A DNA stretch of 64,000 bases from Streptomyces sp. NBC_00190. GTDB lineage: Bacteria > Actinomycetota > Actinomycetes > Streptomycetales > Streptomycetaceae. Shown piece by piece: positions 20,986 to 30,842 of this stretch; position 1 is the stretch's first letter, and every line of letters starts with the position of its first letter. The stretch spans positions 186,001-250,000 of the forward strand of contig NZ_CP108132.1 in assembly GCF_036203305.1 (NCBI RefSeq), given 5' to 3'. Made by a program: the position numbers and the translations under genes. The notes below the pieces were generated by a model. The model had not been told where the DNA came from. It saw only the letters and a list, made by a program, of their open reading frames with translations, and did not search any database.

Positions 20986-21942
20986 TCAGAGGGTACGGAC
21001 GGCGGATTCCGCGTGCTGGGCGGCGCGGCCGAGGGTGGCGACGCTGTTGCGGCCGAGCGCCTCGCGTACGTATGCACGGGCCTGGGCGATGTCGGCGTCC
21101 GGGCCCAGCACCTCGGCGATCGCCTCCTCGCGCAGCAGGACGCTGTGCCGCGAGACGGCGGTGACGCCGGTCTCGTCGGGGAACAGCGACCATTCGCCGG
21201 TGTGCGCGGCGAGCAGGCGCGGTGTCGCCGTCTGCTTGTAGACGATCCGGTAGGCGTGCGGGAAGCAGATCCGGACGGACTCCGTGGTGTGCCGCGAGCC
21301 GTCGCCCGTGAGGGTGTCCACGCTCAGCAGCTGGATGCCGGGCACGTCCTCGGTCAGATTGACGCGGCTGACGTGCGGGAGGTGGGCGGGCCAGTCGTCG
21401 ACTCCGTAGAGGAAGGAGTAGACGAGCTCCGGCGGCGCCTTGACCGTGACGCGGTCCTCGAAGGTGAGGAGGAGGTCGTCCAGGCTCGCCCAGTTCTCGG
21501 CGGTCTCCTTGATCCGGTCGAGTTCGGCCCTGCTGTTGGTGTCGGTGGCGCGCGCCAGCCAGGCCGCGTCGTCGGGCCGGTCCTCGGCCACGGTGAAGTC
21601 GTGGTCGAGCGTGAGCCGGGACCGCGTGGCGCCGAGCTCGTCCACGCTCCAGCGCCCGCCCATGGCCAGCGCCGGGGCCGCCGGGGTCTCCTGCCGGAAG
21701 TCGACGCGGCGGGCCACCGGGTCCATGGCGCGGCGGGAGAACCAGGACTTCACCTGGCCGTTGGCGGTGACCCACATCTGGAACCGGTCCTCGGTCCCGT
21801 CGAAGTCGAGCCGCTCCACGTGCACGCTGGGCGGCACGATCAGCGGCCACTGGGTGGTGTCGGCGATCAGCCCGTACACCACGCCCGCGGGTGCGGTCAC
21901 GTCCACCGTGTACGTCTTGTGGAGCACTCGCTCACCTGACAT
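20986..21942 (-). CDS. Didomain aromatase/cyclase, ActVII type
   Basis: A 318-residue protein of two START/Bet v1-like halves (about 8-150 and 160-315), each opening with APxxVYxxIxDxxxWP ([34 protein letters not shown]). The helix [12 protein letters not shown] lies between them. Such didomain enzymes fold and aromatise the first ring of C9-reduced poly-beta-ketones. It is closely related to the second copy at 29.9 kb, with shared [16 protein letters not shown] and ALGRNS blocks. It starts the long minus-strand operon and has a candidate SARP site 45-73 bases upstream. Confidence 0.92.
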   Translation of the reverse strand: MSGERVLHKTYTVDVTAPAGVVYGLIADTTQWPLIVPPSVHVERLDFDGTEDRFQMWVTANGQVKSWFSRRAMDPVARRVDFRQETPAAPALAMGGRWSVDELGATRSRLTLDHDFTVAEDRPDDAAWLARATDTNSRAELDRIKETAENWASLDDLLLTFEDRVTVKAPPELVYSFLYGVDDWPAHLPHVSRVNLTEDVPGIQLLSVDTLTGDGSRHTTESVRICFPHAYRIVYKQTATPRLLAAHTGEWSLFPDETGVTAVSRHSVLLREEAIAEVLGPDADIAQARAYVREALGRNSVATLGRAAQHAESAVRTL

Positions 21943-21986
21943 CGGCCCGCCTCTCTCGCCCTGGACTCACGAATGTGCCCGAGGCC

Positions 21987-22015
21987 GCCGGAAGCGGGGT
22001 GGAAGGCCGCTTGAG
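21987..22015 (-). promoter_or_regulatory. Candidate SARP-binding heptamers upstream of the long operon
   Basis: On the minus strand: CTCAAGC-N4-TTCCACC-N4-TTCCGGC, three heptamers with an 11-bp period, ending 45 bases before the cyclase start at 21942. The pattern repeats that at 6725-6753. Likely the main activator site of the 18-gene run; inference from spacing and recurrence. Confidence 0.5.
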
Positions 22016-22039
22016 AGCCGGTCAGGGACGGTCGGGACC

Positions 22040-22138
22040 ATGTCCTCCCCGCACACGAACGGGGCGGCGTACGTCGACGGGGTGTCGGTGTACGCCGCCC
22101 TCGGGTGGCACGAGTTGCGGGAAGCGCCCGCGTGGTCA
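22040..22138 (+). pseudogene. Possible truncated gene start, plus strand
   Basis: About 33 codons from ATG 22040 (MSSPHTNGAAYVDGVSVYAA...) have nearly uniform G/C third positions, unlike ordinary spacer. The bias breaks off near 22136, just before the convergent ABC permease gene end at 22145, and the frame then runs antisense through that gene. It looks like the 5' remnant of a gene cut off when the transporter block was joined. No family is recognised, and it could simply be spacer. Confidence 0.25.
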
Positions 22139-22144
22139 TGGCGG

Positions 22145-22932
22145 TTATTTCGGGTCGTGGTTGAACTTCGAGGTCGACCAGCGGTAGCCGAGCACGGCCA
22201 GGCCGATGGACCAGGCGACCGCGAGCCACCCGTTGTGGCCGATCTCGGTGCCGAGCAGCAGCCCGCGCAGGGTCTCGATGACGGGCGTGAACGGCTGGTA
22301 TTCGGCGATCGGCTGGAACCAGCCCGGCATCCCCTCGATCGGGGTGAACGCGCTGGAGATGAGCGGCAGGAGGATCAGCGGCATGGCGCTGTTGCTGGCC
22401 GCCTCCGCGTTCGGGCTGGCCATGCCCATCCCGACCGCGATCCAGGTGAGAGCCAGGGCGAAGAGGGCGAGCAGCCCGAACGCCGCCAGCCACTCCAGGG
22501 CCGTGGCGTCCTTGGACCGGAAGCCGATGGCCACGCCGACGGCGCCGACGAGGACCACGCTGGCGAGCGACTGCAGGACGCTGCCGACGACGTGCCCGAT
22601 GAGCACGGAGCCGCGGTGGATCGCCATCGTACGGAAGCGGGCGATGATGCCCTCGGACATGTCGGTGGAGACGGACACCGCGGCTCCGATGACGGTGCTG
22701 CCGATGGTCATCAGCAGGATGCCCGGAACGACGTAGGCGATGTACCCGGCGCGGCCGGCGGCGCCTCCGCCGATGCCCGCGCTCATGGTGTCGCCGAAGA
22801 TGTAGACGAAGAGCAGCAGCAGCATCACCGGGGTGAGCAGCAGGTTCAGGGTGAGCGACGGGTAGCGCCGGGCGTGCAGGAGGTTGCGGCGCAGCATCGT
22901 GGACGAGTCGCGCACGGCGAGGGAGAAGGAAC

Positions 22933-22936
<4 letters not shown>
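22145..22936 (-). CDS. ABC-2 type exporter permease (DrrB-like)
   Basis: A 263-residue membrane protein with about six hydrophobic helices and the ABC-2 family signature region near FTPIEGMPGWFQPIAEYQPFTP. Its ATG overlaps the ATP-binding subunit stop by ATGA, so the two form one exporter. DrrAB-type pumps export aromatic polyketides such as daunorubicin and give self-resistance. The same role here is inferred from family and cluster context. Confidence 0.92.
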
Positions 22937-23901
<965 letters not shown>

Positions 23902-23919
23902 GAGGGGTGCTCCTTCTAC

Positions 23920-23952
23920 AGGCTGCGGGCGGTTTCAGAGGCTGCGGGCGGT
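23920..23952. repeat. 14-bp direct repeat at the DUF4097 stop codon
   Basis: AGGCTGCGGGCGGT occurs at 23920-23933 and 23939-23952, so the last codons of the DUF4097 gene are copied just after its stop. On the minus strand both copies would encode Thr-Ala-Arg-Ser-Leu followed by a stop. Confidence 0.8.
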
Positions 23953-24606
23953 GATGTCGCCGTAGGCGGTGGTCGCGTGGATGTTCAGGCCGGCGGCGCC
24001 GCCGTCGGTGTTGTTCAGTGCGTTGTGGATGCGGCCGTAGGAGGTGCCGGCGTCCAGGGACGCGGAGACTCCGCGGGCCGCGCCGACCGAGATCTCGCCC
24101 GCCTCGGTGCGCAGTTCGACCGTGCCGCGCACGGCCTCGGTGATGCGCAGGTCGCCCTTCTGGGTGCTGATCTGCGCCGGGCCGCCCAGGCGGCCGACCG
24201 TGATGTCACCGGCCTGGAGGGTGAGGCGGGCGCTGTCGGTCTCGTCGAGCTTGACGGTGGCCTGCGCGGCCTCGAAGGTGACGTCGCCGAGCCGGCCGAC
24301 GCCCCGCAGTTCCGCGCTGGCCGCCTTCGCCTCGACGCGGGAGCCGGCCGGCAGCTGGACCGTCACCTCGACGGAACCGGAGTTGCCCAGGATCCGGTTC
24401 TTCGCCGCCGGGGCCGCGATCCGCAGGACGCCGTCGGCGTATCCGACCTCGATCTGCTCCGCCGCCGTCACGTCACGGCCCTTGGAGGCGTCCGCGGGCA
24501 GGACCTCGACCGTGGTGTCGGCCCGGTCCGCGGCGATGAACCGGATGCGCCCCGCGGGAATGTCCAGGACGGCGGCGACCGGGGCGGCGGTGTCGAACTT
24601 CAGCAT
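23935..24606 (-). CDS. DUF4097-family beta-strand repeat protein
   Basis: A 223-residue protein made of repeated short beta-strand units (LRGVGRLGDVTFEAAQ, ITVGRLGGPAQISTQ and similar), the pattern of DUF4097/adhesin-like beta-helix proteins. There is no clear signal peptide. It shares a divergent promoter with a regulator that carries an extra HTH, and precedes a DrrAB-type exporter by 33 bases. Function is unknown; the arrangement regulator/DUF4097/ABC pump suggests a stress or drug-response unit. Confidence 0.85.
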   Translation of the reverse strand: MLKFDTAAPVAAVLDIPAGRIRFIAADRADTTVEVLPADASKGRDVTAAEQIEVGYADGVLRIAAPAAKNRILGNSGSVEVTVQLPAGSRVEAKAASAELRGVGRLGDVTFEAAQATVKLDETDSARLTLQAGDITVGRLGGPAQISTQKGDLRITEAVRGTVELRTEAGEISVGAARGVSASLDAGTSYGRIHNALNNTDGGAAGLNIHATTAYGDITARSL

Positions 24607-24643
24607 GGCGTTTTCCTTTGACTCGCTGTTTCCGATGAGGGAA

Positions 24644-24672
24644 AAGCTACGTTGCGTTCAAAGACTGGGCAA
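24644..24672 (-). promoter_or_regulatory. Promoter for the DUF4097-ABC exporter operon
   Basis: On the minus strand TTGCCC (24672-24667) is followed after 17 bases by TAGCTT (24649-24644), a housekeeping-type -35/-10 pair. A CGTTGC operator-like element lies between the boxes. Confidence 0.6.
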
Positions 24673-24774
24673 CATACTCGTTGCACAGAAATGCCATTAC
24701 CGCAGGTGAAAGCCAGGAAATCGTTGCAACGGTCTAACGCCTAACGCAACAAACCCCACCCCATTCGTTGCAAT
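24649..24774. promoter_or_regulatory. Array of CGTTGCA operator-like motifs in a divergent promoter
   Basis: Elements CGTTGCG (24650), CGTTGCA (24679), the palindrome CGTTGCAACG (24722-24731), GCAAC in inverted form (24746-24750) and CGTTGCAAT (24766-24774) lie between the DUF4097 operon and the divergent regulator. One falls in the spacer of the minus promoter and one overlaps the -35 of the plus promoter. This is the layout of a shared autoregulatory operator. Confidence 0.6.
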
Positions 24775-24797
24775 GAATTGAAGGTGAACGCTATACT
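24768..24797 (+). promoter_or_regulatory. Promoter of the regulator at 24829
   Basis: TTGCAA (24768-24773), an 18-base spacer and TATACT (24792-24797) form a near-consensus promoter. Transcription would start about 25 bases before the ATG at 24829, leaving room for the AAGGAG ribosome site. Confidence 0.65.
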
Positions 24798-24828
24798 GGA
24801 GACACCAAGGACCACGAAGGAGACCGCG

Positions 24829-25578
24829 ATGCCGGGAGGCAGACTCACCCAGCAGGAACGTCAGCAGATCGCGCTGGGACTGGCCGACGGCCTCGCCTAC
24901 GCGGAGATCGCCAGACGCCTCGACCGCCCCACCTCGACCATCACGCGCGAGGTGATGCGCAACGGCGGCCCCACCGTCTACCGCGCCGACCTCGCCCACC
25001 GCGCCACCGAACGCCGCGCCCACCGCCGGCAGGCCGTATCCCGGGAGTCGGAGGCGGCCCCGCAGGCCCACGGGCGCGACGCCGAGGCCGTGCGCGAGTA
25101 CGAGGAGGTGTTCACCACCGTCGTCACACAAACGGGCGCGCCCAAGATGATGTCCCGGGTGCTGGCCTGCCTCTTCACCACCGACTCGGGCAGCCTCACC
25201 GCGTCCGAACTCGTCCAGCGCCTCCAGGTCAGCCCGGCGTCCGTCTCCAAAGCGATCACGTTCCTGGAGAGCCAGGGCCTCATCCGCCGGGAACGCGACG
25301 AACGCCGCCGCGAGCGCTACGTCGTCGACGCCGACGTCTGGTACCAGTCGATGCTGGCCAGCGCCCGCGGCATCGCCCAACTCGTCGACACCGCACGGCA
25401 GGGCGTCGACGTCCTCGGCCCCGGTACCCCGGCCGCCACCCGCCTCGAGAACGTCGCCCGCTTCCTCGACTTCGTCGCCGAGAGCACCATCCGCGCCGCG
25501 GACCAGGCGCGCGACATCCTCCACACGAAACCCGGAACGACCACGGACAGCGCTGCCACGCCAGACCCGGACCGCTGA
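24829..25578 (+). CDS. MarR/GbsR-type regulator with an extra N-terminal HTH
   Basis: A 249-residue protein. Residues ~5-40 (LTQQERQQIALGLADGLAYAEIARRLDRPTSTITREV) resemble the HTH of IS30-type transposases; the central part (LTASELVQRLQVSPASVSKAITFLESQGLIRRERDERRRERY) is a MarR/GbsR winged helix. The ATG at 24829 follows AAGGAG at 6 bases. It is divergent from the DUF4097-ABC exporter operon across a repeat-rich promoter and probably represses both directions, responding to an unknown ligand. Confidence 0.88.
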   Translation: MPGGRLTQQERQQIALGLADGLAYAEIARRLDRPTSTITREVMRNGGPTVYRADLAHRATERRAHRRQAVSRESEAAPQAHGRDAEAVREYEEVFTTVVTQTGAPKMMSRVLACLFTTDSGSLTASELVQRLQVSPASVSKAITFLESQGLIRRERDERRRERYVVDADVWYQSMLASARGIAQLVDTARQGVDVLGPGTPAATRLENVARFLDFVAESTIRAADQARDILHTKPGTTTDSAATPDPDR

Positions 25579-25605
25579 CAGACAGACGGACAGACAGCCG
25601 CCCGC

Positions 25606-25627
25606 CTAAGCGGCCGAGGCCGCTTAG
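25606..25627. terminator. Bidirectional hairpin between convergent genes
   Basis: CTAAGCGGCC (25606-25615) and its exact complement GGCCGCTTAG (25618-25627) form a 10-bp stem with a 2-base loop. It overlaps the stop codon of the FAD monooxygenase and sits 28 bases after the regulator stop. Confidence 0.65.
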
Positions 25628-26907
25628 ACCTTCGCGGCAGCGGGGCGGACGGTGAACAGGTCGGTCCGGACCCCGAGCGGATCGGTGCCGTGGGCGACCC
25701 TGCGGGCGATCCGGGCGCCGACCGGGGTGCGGCCGACGGCCGCGGCCGCCCAGGTGCGCGCGAAGTCCGCGAGCGGGCCGCCGCCCGCGCCGAACACCGC
25801 GCCGGTCTGGACCCGCTGCATCCGGTGCACCGCCTGCGCGACGGGCGAGCGCCGCCGCTGGTAGGGGGCGAGCCGCTCCCGGGAGACCTGGCCCGCGTTC
25901 AGCGCGTCGACCAGGACGGGATGCAGGGCGGCGGCGTCCTGAAGGGCCAGGTTGACGCCCTGGGCGCCGACGGGCCCGTGCGTGTGCGCGGCGTCCCCGA
26001 GCAGGACGAGGCCGTCGCGGGCCCAGTCCTCGGCGTGCGAGGCGAACACGTCGAGCAGGGTCAGCTGGGCCGGCGAGGACAGCTGTTCGTGCAGCAGATC
26101 GGCGAACTGCGGGAGCGTCCGGGTCAGTTCCCGGCGTACGTCGGTCATGCCCCGCGCGACGACGTCCCGCCAGCTGCCGTGCGGCAGGGTCCAGCCCACC
26201 CGCAGCCGGTCGGGATGGGACTCGTGGACGAGCACGACGCTGCCGCCGGCCCGGTGCACCCTGACCCTGCCCGTCGTGCGCCCGGGCGCGTGCAGCGAGA
26301 ACCACACCGTGTCCTGGGCGAAGGCCTCCGAGCGCCCGGCGGCGATACCGGCGAGCGCGCGGGTCTTGGAGTACCGCCCGTCTGCGCCGACGACCACGCG
26401 GGCGCGGACCTCGGTGGGAGCGTGGTCGGGTCCGCGCGTGACCACTCCGGTGACCGGGGCGCCGGGGCGCTTCTCGACGAGCGACGCGAGCCGGTGGCCC
26501 TCCAGGTACGTGAACCCGGGCAGCGCACGGCAGGCATCGAGGAGTTCGCCGAGCAGGAAGGGCTGCGGCAGGGCCAGCAGGTGGTCGTACGGGGCGGGCA
26601 GGCGCCGGTAGTCGATGTCGAGCAGCAGCCGCCGCTCGCCCTGGACGACCTGGAACCCGTCCAGGACGCGCGAGCCGCGGCGCCGGGCCGGTGCCAGCAC
26701 CCCGAGGTCGTCGAGGACGCGCTGCCCTCCGGGCTGCAGGATCTCGCCGTGGAAGTCCCGGCGGAAGGCGGTGGCCCGCTCGACCAGCGTGGTGCGCACC
26801 CCCGAGCGCAGCAGCATGAGGGTCAGGGCGAGGCCCGCCGGGCCCGCGCCGACGACGCACACGTCGCTCTCCCGTACCTCCGTTCCGCGCATGGCCCGCA
26901 CGTCCAT
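25624..26907 (-). CDS. FAD-dependent monooxygenase (PHBH/UbiH type)
   Basis: A 427-residue class A flavin monooxygenase. The Rossmann motif VVGAGPAGLALTLMLLRSG is at residues ~19-37, DG at VGADGRYSKTR, and the second FAD site is LLGDAAHTHGPVGAQGVNLAL. It lacks the ~100-residue thioredoxin-like C-terminal domain common in angucycline oxygenases, unlike the 571-residue enzyme at 31.6 kb. It starts one base after the ACP stop and is the last gene of the core PKS operon. It is probably a ring hydroxylase or epoxidase. Confidence 0.92.
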   Translation of the reverse strand: MDVRAMRGTEVRESDVCVVGAGPAGLALTLMLLRSGVRTTLVERATAFRRDFHGEILQPGGQRVLDDLGVLAPARRRGSRVLDGFQVVQGERRLLLDIDYRRLPAPYDHLLALPQPFLLGELLDACRALPGFTYLEGHRLASLVEKRPGAPVTGVVTRGPDHAPTEVRARVVVGADGRYSKTRALAGIAAGRSEAFAQDTVWFSLHAPGRTTGRVRVHRAGGSVVLVHESHPDRLRVGWTLPHGSWRDVVARGMTDVRRELTRTLPQFADLLHEQLSSPAQLTLLDVFASHAEDWARDGLVLLGDAAHTHGPVGAQGVNLALQDAAALHPVLVDALNAGQVSRERLAPYQRRRSPVAQAVHRMQRVQTGAVFGAGGGPLADFARTWAAAAVGRTPVGARIARRVAHGTDPLGVRTDLFTVRPAAAKV

Positions 26908-26908
26908 G

Positions 26909-27181
26909 TCAGACCGCGGCCCGGGAGGCGGACAGCGCCCGGTTGACCATGTCGAGGTAGCGGCGCGGGGTGTAGGCCTCGTCGAGCTCCTCCTCGTCGA
27001 GCATGACCGCGTAATCGCGCTCGACCCGGCCGGTGATCTCCAGCAGGGCCAGCGAGTCGTAGCCGAGGTCCCCGAAATCGCAGTCCAGGATGTCGCCGTC
27101 GAGGTCGGTCCCCTCGGCCTGGCCCGCGCACTCGCGCACCAGCCTGACCAGGTCCGCCAGTTCGATCTGCTCCTGTCCCAT
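26909..27181 (-). CDS. Acyl carrier protein of the type II PKS
   Basis: A 90-residue acidic ACP. The phosphopantetheine attachment motif LGYDSLALLE places Ser43, with the usual DLGYDSL spacing and a typical C-terminal YTPRRYLDMVN helix. It lies 30 bases after KSbeta in the conserved order KSalpha-KSbeta-ACP and would carry the growing poly-beta-ketone. Confidence 0.97.
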   Translation of the reverse strand: MGQEQIELADLVRLVRECAGQAEGTDLDGDILDCDFGDLGYDSLALLEITGRVERDYAVMLDEEELDEAYTPRRYLDMVNRALSASRAAV

Positions 27182-27211
27182 GGACGTCTCTCCTCTGTGT
27201 CGGTGGTGGTG

Positions 27212-28474
27212 TCAGGCGGCCCGGACGACGGCCGCAGCGTTGAAGCCGCCCCGGCCCCGCGCGAGTACCAGGACGGTGCGCAGCGCCACGCCCGTGCGCG
27301 GGGCGGTGGTGACCAGGTCCACGGGGCAGTCGGCGGCGGGCCGCTCGGTGCCGGTGGTCGGCGGGATCACCTGGTCGCGCAGGGCGAGCAGGGCTGCCGC
27401 CAGGTCGAGTGCGGCGCCGCCCGCGGACAGCCGCCCGGCCATGCTCTTGGGCGCGGTCACCGGCACCCCGTACGGTCCGAACACGGAGGCGATGGCCTCG
27501 GCCTCGGCCCGGTCGGCTGCCCGCTCCCCGGCGGCGTCGGCGAACACGAGGTCGACGTCGGCCGGTTCCAGCCCGGCGTCGGCGAGCGCCAGGCGCGCGG
27601 CGTCGGCCAGCCGCGGCCGCTCCGGCGAGGCGTCGAAGGTGGCCGCGTGCCCGGCCAGGCTCCCGTACACGTGGGCCCCGCGGCGCTCCGCGCTCCGCGC
27701 GTCCTCCAGGACGAGCAGGGCCCCGCCCTCCCCCACCACATGGCCCGAGGCGTCCTCGGCGAACGGCAGGTAGGCCCTGGCCGGGTCGTCGACGGTGGTC
27801 ATGGAGCCGCCGGCGAGGTGCGCGGCCCAGCCCCAGGGACACAGGGCCGAGTCGAGGCCGCCGGTCACCACGAGCTGTGCGCCCTTGCGGAGCTGGCGGC
27901 GGGCGTGCGCCACCGCGTCGAGACCGCCGGCCTGTTCGGAGACGACGACGCCCGAGGCGCCGCGCAGCCCGTGCTTGATGGAGATCTGGCCGCTGTTGAC
28001 GGCGTAGAACCAGGCGAAGGACTGGTACGCGCTGACGTGCTGCGGGCCCTGGCTCCACAGGGCCTGCAGTTCGCGGTGGCCGAACTCGAATCCGCCGGAG
28101 GAGTTCGCGGTGACCACGCCCGCCCCGTAGGCGGGCAGTTCCCGGGCGTCGGCGCCCGCGTCGTCGAGGGCCTCCTGGGCGGCGGCCAGCGACAGCCGGG
28201 TCACCCGGTCGGTCTGCGGCAGCAGGCGGCTGGAGACGTGGTCCTCGTCGACGAAGCCGGGCACCTCACCGGCCAGCCCGGCCGGGTAGGGGGAGGCGTC
28301 GAAGCGGGTGACGGGCCCGATGCCGCTCTCGCCGCGGAGCACGGCGGCCCACCAGGTCTCGGTGCCGAGCCCGCCCGGGGCCGCCACCCCGATCCCGGTG
28401 AAGACGGCGGTGGTCACGGGGGCCGCGGCGGTGTCGGTGTCTGCGGGGGATGCGGGGGCTGCGACGGCGTTCAT
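27212..28474 (-). CDS. Ketosynthase beta / chain length factor
   Basis: A 420-residue KSbeta. The active-site cysteine is replaced by Gln181 in [12 protein letters not shown], the hallmark of chain length factors that decarboxylate malonyl-ACP and set chain length. The ATG at 28474 overlaps the KSalpha stop by ATGA, giving translational coupling and 1:1 expression. The N-terminus has about 20 extra residues (Ala/Thr-rich) before [14 protein letters not shown]. Chain length cannot be read with confidence from the sequence alone. Confidence 0.96.
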   Translation of the reverse strand: MNAVAAPASPADTDTAAAPVTTAVFTGIGVAAPGGLGTETWWAAVLRGESGIGPVTRFDASPYPAGLAGEVPGFVDEDHVSSRLLPQTDRVTRLSLAAAQEALDDAGADARELPAYGAGVVTANSSGGFEFGHRELQALWSQGPQHVSAYQSFAWFYAVNSGQISIKHGLRGASGVVVSEQAGGLDAVAHARRQLRKGAQLVVTGGLDSALCPWGWAAHLAGGSMTTVDDPARAYLPFAEDASGHVVGEGGALLVLEDARSAERRGAHVYGSLAGHAATFDASPERPRLADAARLALADAGLEPADVDLVFADAAGERAADRAEAEAIASVFGPYGVPVTAPKSMAGRLSAGGAALDLAAALLALRDQVIPPTTGTERPAADCPVDLVTTAPRTGVALRTVLVLARGRGGFNAAAVVRAA

Positions 28475-29739
28475 GCGGCTGCTGCCTTCAGGCTCGGACG
28501 GGTGAGGATCATGGCGCTCTGGAAGCCGCCGAAACCGCTGCCGACCGTCAGGGCGGTGTCCGTGCGCTGTTCGCGGGCGGTGAGCGGGGTGTAGTCGAGG
28601 TCGCAGGCCGGGTCGGGCTCGTGCAGGTTGGCGGTCGGCGGCACCACGCCGTGCTCGATGGTGAGCGCGCAGGCCGCCACCTCCAGGGCGCCGACGGCGC
28701 CGAGGGAGTGGCCGATCATCGACTTGATCGAGCTGACGGGCACCTCGTGGGCGCGGGCACCCAGGCTCTTCTTGAACGCCTCGGTCTCGTGCCGGTCGTT
28801 CTGCTTGGTGCCGGAGCCGTGCGCGTTGATGTAGTCGACCGCGCCGGGGTCCAGCCGCGCCTCGTCGAGCGCGGCGCGGATGGCCTCGGCCATCTCCGCT
28901 CCGTCGGCCCGCAGCCCCGTCATGTGGTAGGCGTTGCTGCGCGAGGCGAAGCCGGAGATCTCGGCGTAGACGTGCGCGCCGCGCCGCCGGGCGTGCTCGA
29001 ACTCCTCGATGACCAGGACGGCCGCGCCCTCGCCGAGTACGAACCCGTTGCGGGTGCGGTCGAAGGGGCGCGAGGCACTGGCCGGATCGTCGTTGCGCGG
29101 GGTGGTCGCCTTGATCGCGTCGAAGCAGGCCAGGCTGATGGGCGAGATCGGCGCCTCGCCGGCGCCCGTGACCATGGCGTCGGCGCTGCCCTCGCGGACC
29201 AGGTCGACGGCGTGCCCGATCGCGTCCAGACCGGAGGTGCAGCCGGTGGACACCAGGGAGACGGGCCCCTGGGCCCCGGCGGTGCGGGCGACCTCGGCCG
29301 CCATCGAGGACGGCACGAAGTAGTCGTACAGGTGCCGGGCGGCCCGGCCGTGGTCGACCAGCCACCGTCCGCCCCGGTCGCTGATGACGGCGTACTCGCG
29401 CTCCAGGGCGGTGGTGCAGCCGAGCGCGCTGCCCAGGGTGACCCCGCACCGGGCGGGGTCGAAGGATCCCGCCAGCCCGCTGTCGGCCAGCGCCTCGCGG
29501 GCGCTGACGACGGCGAACTGAGCGGCGCGGTCCAGGCGTTCGGCTTCGGCGGGGCCCAGCCCGTGCTCCAGCGGGTCGAAGTCCGCCTCGGCGGCGACCC
29601 GGGAGCGGTACGGCGCGGGGTCGAGGAGCGTGATGGCACGGGTGGCGGTCCGCCCGGAGGTCAGCAGGGACCAGAACTCCTTGGTCCCGGGCTTCCCCGG
29701 GGCGACGACCCCGATGCCGGTGATGACCACACGTCTCAT
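28471..29739 (-). CDS. Ketosynthase alpha of the minimal PKS
   Basis: A 422-residue KSalpha with all catalytic residues: Cys167 in STGCTSG, His307 in NAHGSGT, Lys339 and His344 in [10 protein letters not shown]. It elongates the polyketide together with KSbeta and ACP. The ATG at 29739 begins [16 protein letters not shown] candidate SARP site lies 57-74 bases upstream in the 131-base gap after the second cyclase. Compare the paralogue at 35.6 kb, which retains the Cys but has lost the Lys/His pair. Confidence 0.97.
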   Translation of the reverse strand: MRRVVITGIGVVAPGKPGTKEFWSLLTSGRTATRAITLLDPAPYRSRVAAEADFDPLEHGLGPAEAERLDRAAQFAVVSAREALADSGLAGSFDPARCGVTLGSALGCTTALEREYAVISDRGGRWLVDHGRAARHLYDYFVPSSMAAEVARTAGAQGPVSLVSTGCTSGLDAIGHAVDLVREGSADAMVTGAGEAPISPISLACFDAIKATTPRNDDPASASRPFDRTRNGFVLGEGAAVLVIEEFEHARRRGAHVYAEISGFASRSNAYHMTGLRADGAEMAEAIRAALDEARLDPGAVDYINAHGSGTKQNDRHETEAFKKSLGARAHEVPVSSIKSMIGHSLGAVGALEVAACALTIEHGVVPPTANLHEPDPACDLDYTPLTAREQRTDTALTVGSGFGGFQSAMILTRPSLKAAAA

Positions 29740-29795
29740 CGCCTTGCCCCCACGAGTAGTTTCCGCTGACGCTCCTCCCGAGCCTCGACGACCGC

Positions 29796-29813
29796 GCTGG
29801 AGGGCTGCTGGAG
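29796..29813 (-). promoter_or_regulatory. Candidate SARP site upstream of KSalpha (perfect repeat)
   Basis: On the minus strand CTCCAGC-N4-CTCCAGC: two identical heptamers with an 11-bp period, 57 bases before the KSalpha ATG. This fits SARP binding geometry and would let the minimal PKS be activated separately from the upstream cyclase/ketoreductase genes. Confidence 0.55.
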
Positions 29814-29851
29814 CCGCCGCCCCGGCCCGATCCGTGTCCCGATGCGTGTCC

Positions 29852-29870
29852 CGGTCCGTGGGCCGGACCG
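29852..29870 (-). terminator. Short GC hairpin at the cyclase stop codon
   Basis: CGGTCCG (29852-29858) and CGGACCG (29864-29870) form a 7-bp stem around a 5-base loop directly after the second cyclase gene and before the KSalpha SARP-like site. It may attenuate read-through into the minimal PKS genes. The stem is short, so it could also be fortuitous. Confidence 0.4.
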
Positions 29871-30842
29871 TCAGCGCGGCGGCGCGGCGAGGCTCTCCGC
29901 GTGCCGCTTGGCGTACGTGAGCGTGGCGGTGCTGTTGCGCCCCAGCGCCGTACGGATGTAGTCGCGGGCCGAGCGCAGGTCGGCGCCCTCCCCCAGCACG
30001 CGGGTGATGGCCTCCTCGCGCACCACCACCCGGTGCTGCGAGATGGCGGTGGTCCCGTGCTCGTCCCCGGTCACCGTCCAGGAGCCGGTGTGGGCCTCCA
30101 TCAGGGCCGGGGTGCGCGTCTGCTTGTAGACGATGCGGCCGGACCCGGGGAAGCAGACCCGCACCGATTCGGTGGTGTGCGCGGACCCGTCCGCCGTCAG
30201 GGTGTCCATCGACATCACCTGCACCGCCCCCCGCTCGGTCACGTCGAGCCGCGAGACGTGCGGCAGCAGCCGCGGCCAGTCGCCGACCCGTTCCAGGAAG
30301 GCGTAGACCGCCTCCGGGGGCGCGGCGATGTGCACGGTGTCCTCGAAGGACATCACCAGGGCGTCCAGCTGCCCCCAGCGTTCCCCGAGCCGGGCGAGGT
30401 TGCCCAGTTCGGCCCGGCTGTTGGTGTCGGTGGCCCGGTTCACCCACTCCACGTCCTCGGCCCGGTCGCCGGCCACCGAGAACTCGTGCAGCAGGGTCAG
30501 CTTCGAGCGCGCGGCGCCCAGCGGCTCCACGATCCAGGTGCCGGCCATCGCCGACAGCGGGGCCGCGGGTATCTCCTGGCGGAACTCGATCCGCCGGGCG
30601 GCCGCGTCCAGTCGGCGGCGCGAGGTCCAGGACTTCGCCTCGCCGTTGGCCGTGGCCCACACCGCCAGGTGCTCGTGCACGCCGTCGAAGGCGAGCCGCT
30701 CCACGTGGACGTTGGGCGGGAAGTACAGCGGCCACTTCGCCGCGTCCGCGATCAGCCCGTAGACCACGCCCGCGGGGGCGGCGACCTCGGTCGTGTGGAC
30801 CGTGCGGTGGACGCGCCCGGTCTCCGGTGCCAGGGACGTCAT
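29871..30842 (-). CDS. Second didomain aromatase/cyclase, ActVII type
   Basis: A 323-residue two-domain START-like cyclase: [17 protein letters not shown] opens the first half and [17 protein letters not shown] the second, with [19 protein letters not shown] between. It is closely similar to the enzyme at 21.0-21.9 kb along its whole length. The ATG shares one base with the ketoreductase stop (TGATG). ActVII/GrisARO-CYC-type enzymes aromatise the C7-C12 ring after C9 reduction. Two copies in one cluster are unexpected, so one may have taken a later cyclisation or dehydration role. Confidence 0.93.
   Translation of the reverse strand: MTSLAPETGRVHRTVHTTEVAAPAGVVYGLIADAAKWPLYFPPNVHVERLAFDGVHEHLAVWATANGEAKSWTSRRRLDAAARRIEFRQEIPAAPLSAMAGTWIVEPLGAARSKLTLLHEFSVAGDRAEDVEWVNRATDTNSRAELGNLARLGERWGQLDALVMSFEDTVHIAAPPEAVYAFLERVGDWPRLLPHVSRLDVTERGAVQVMSMDTLTADGSAHTTESVRVCFPGSGRIVYKQTRTPALMEAHTGSWTVTGDEHGTTAISQHRVVVREEAITRVLGEGADLRSARDYIRTALGRNSTATLTYAKRHAESLAAPPR

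Noticed and set aside
24829..24960. IS30-type transposase fragment
   Set aside because: The IS30-like HTH is joined in frame to a MarR/GbsR domain, and no transposase catalytic region or inverted repeats are present.
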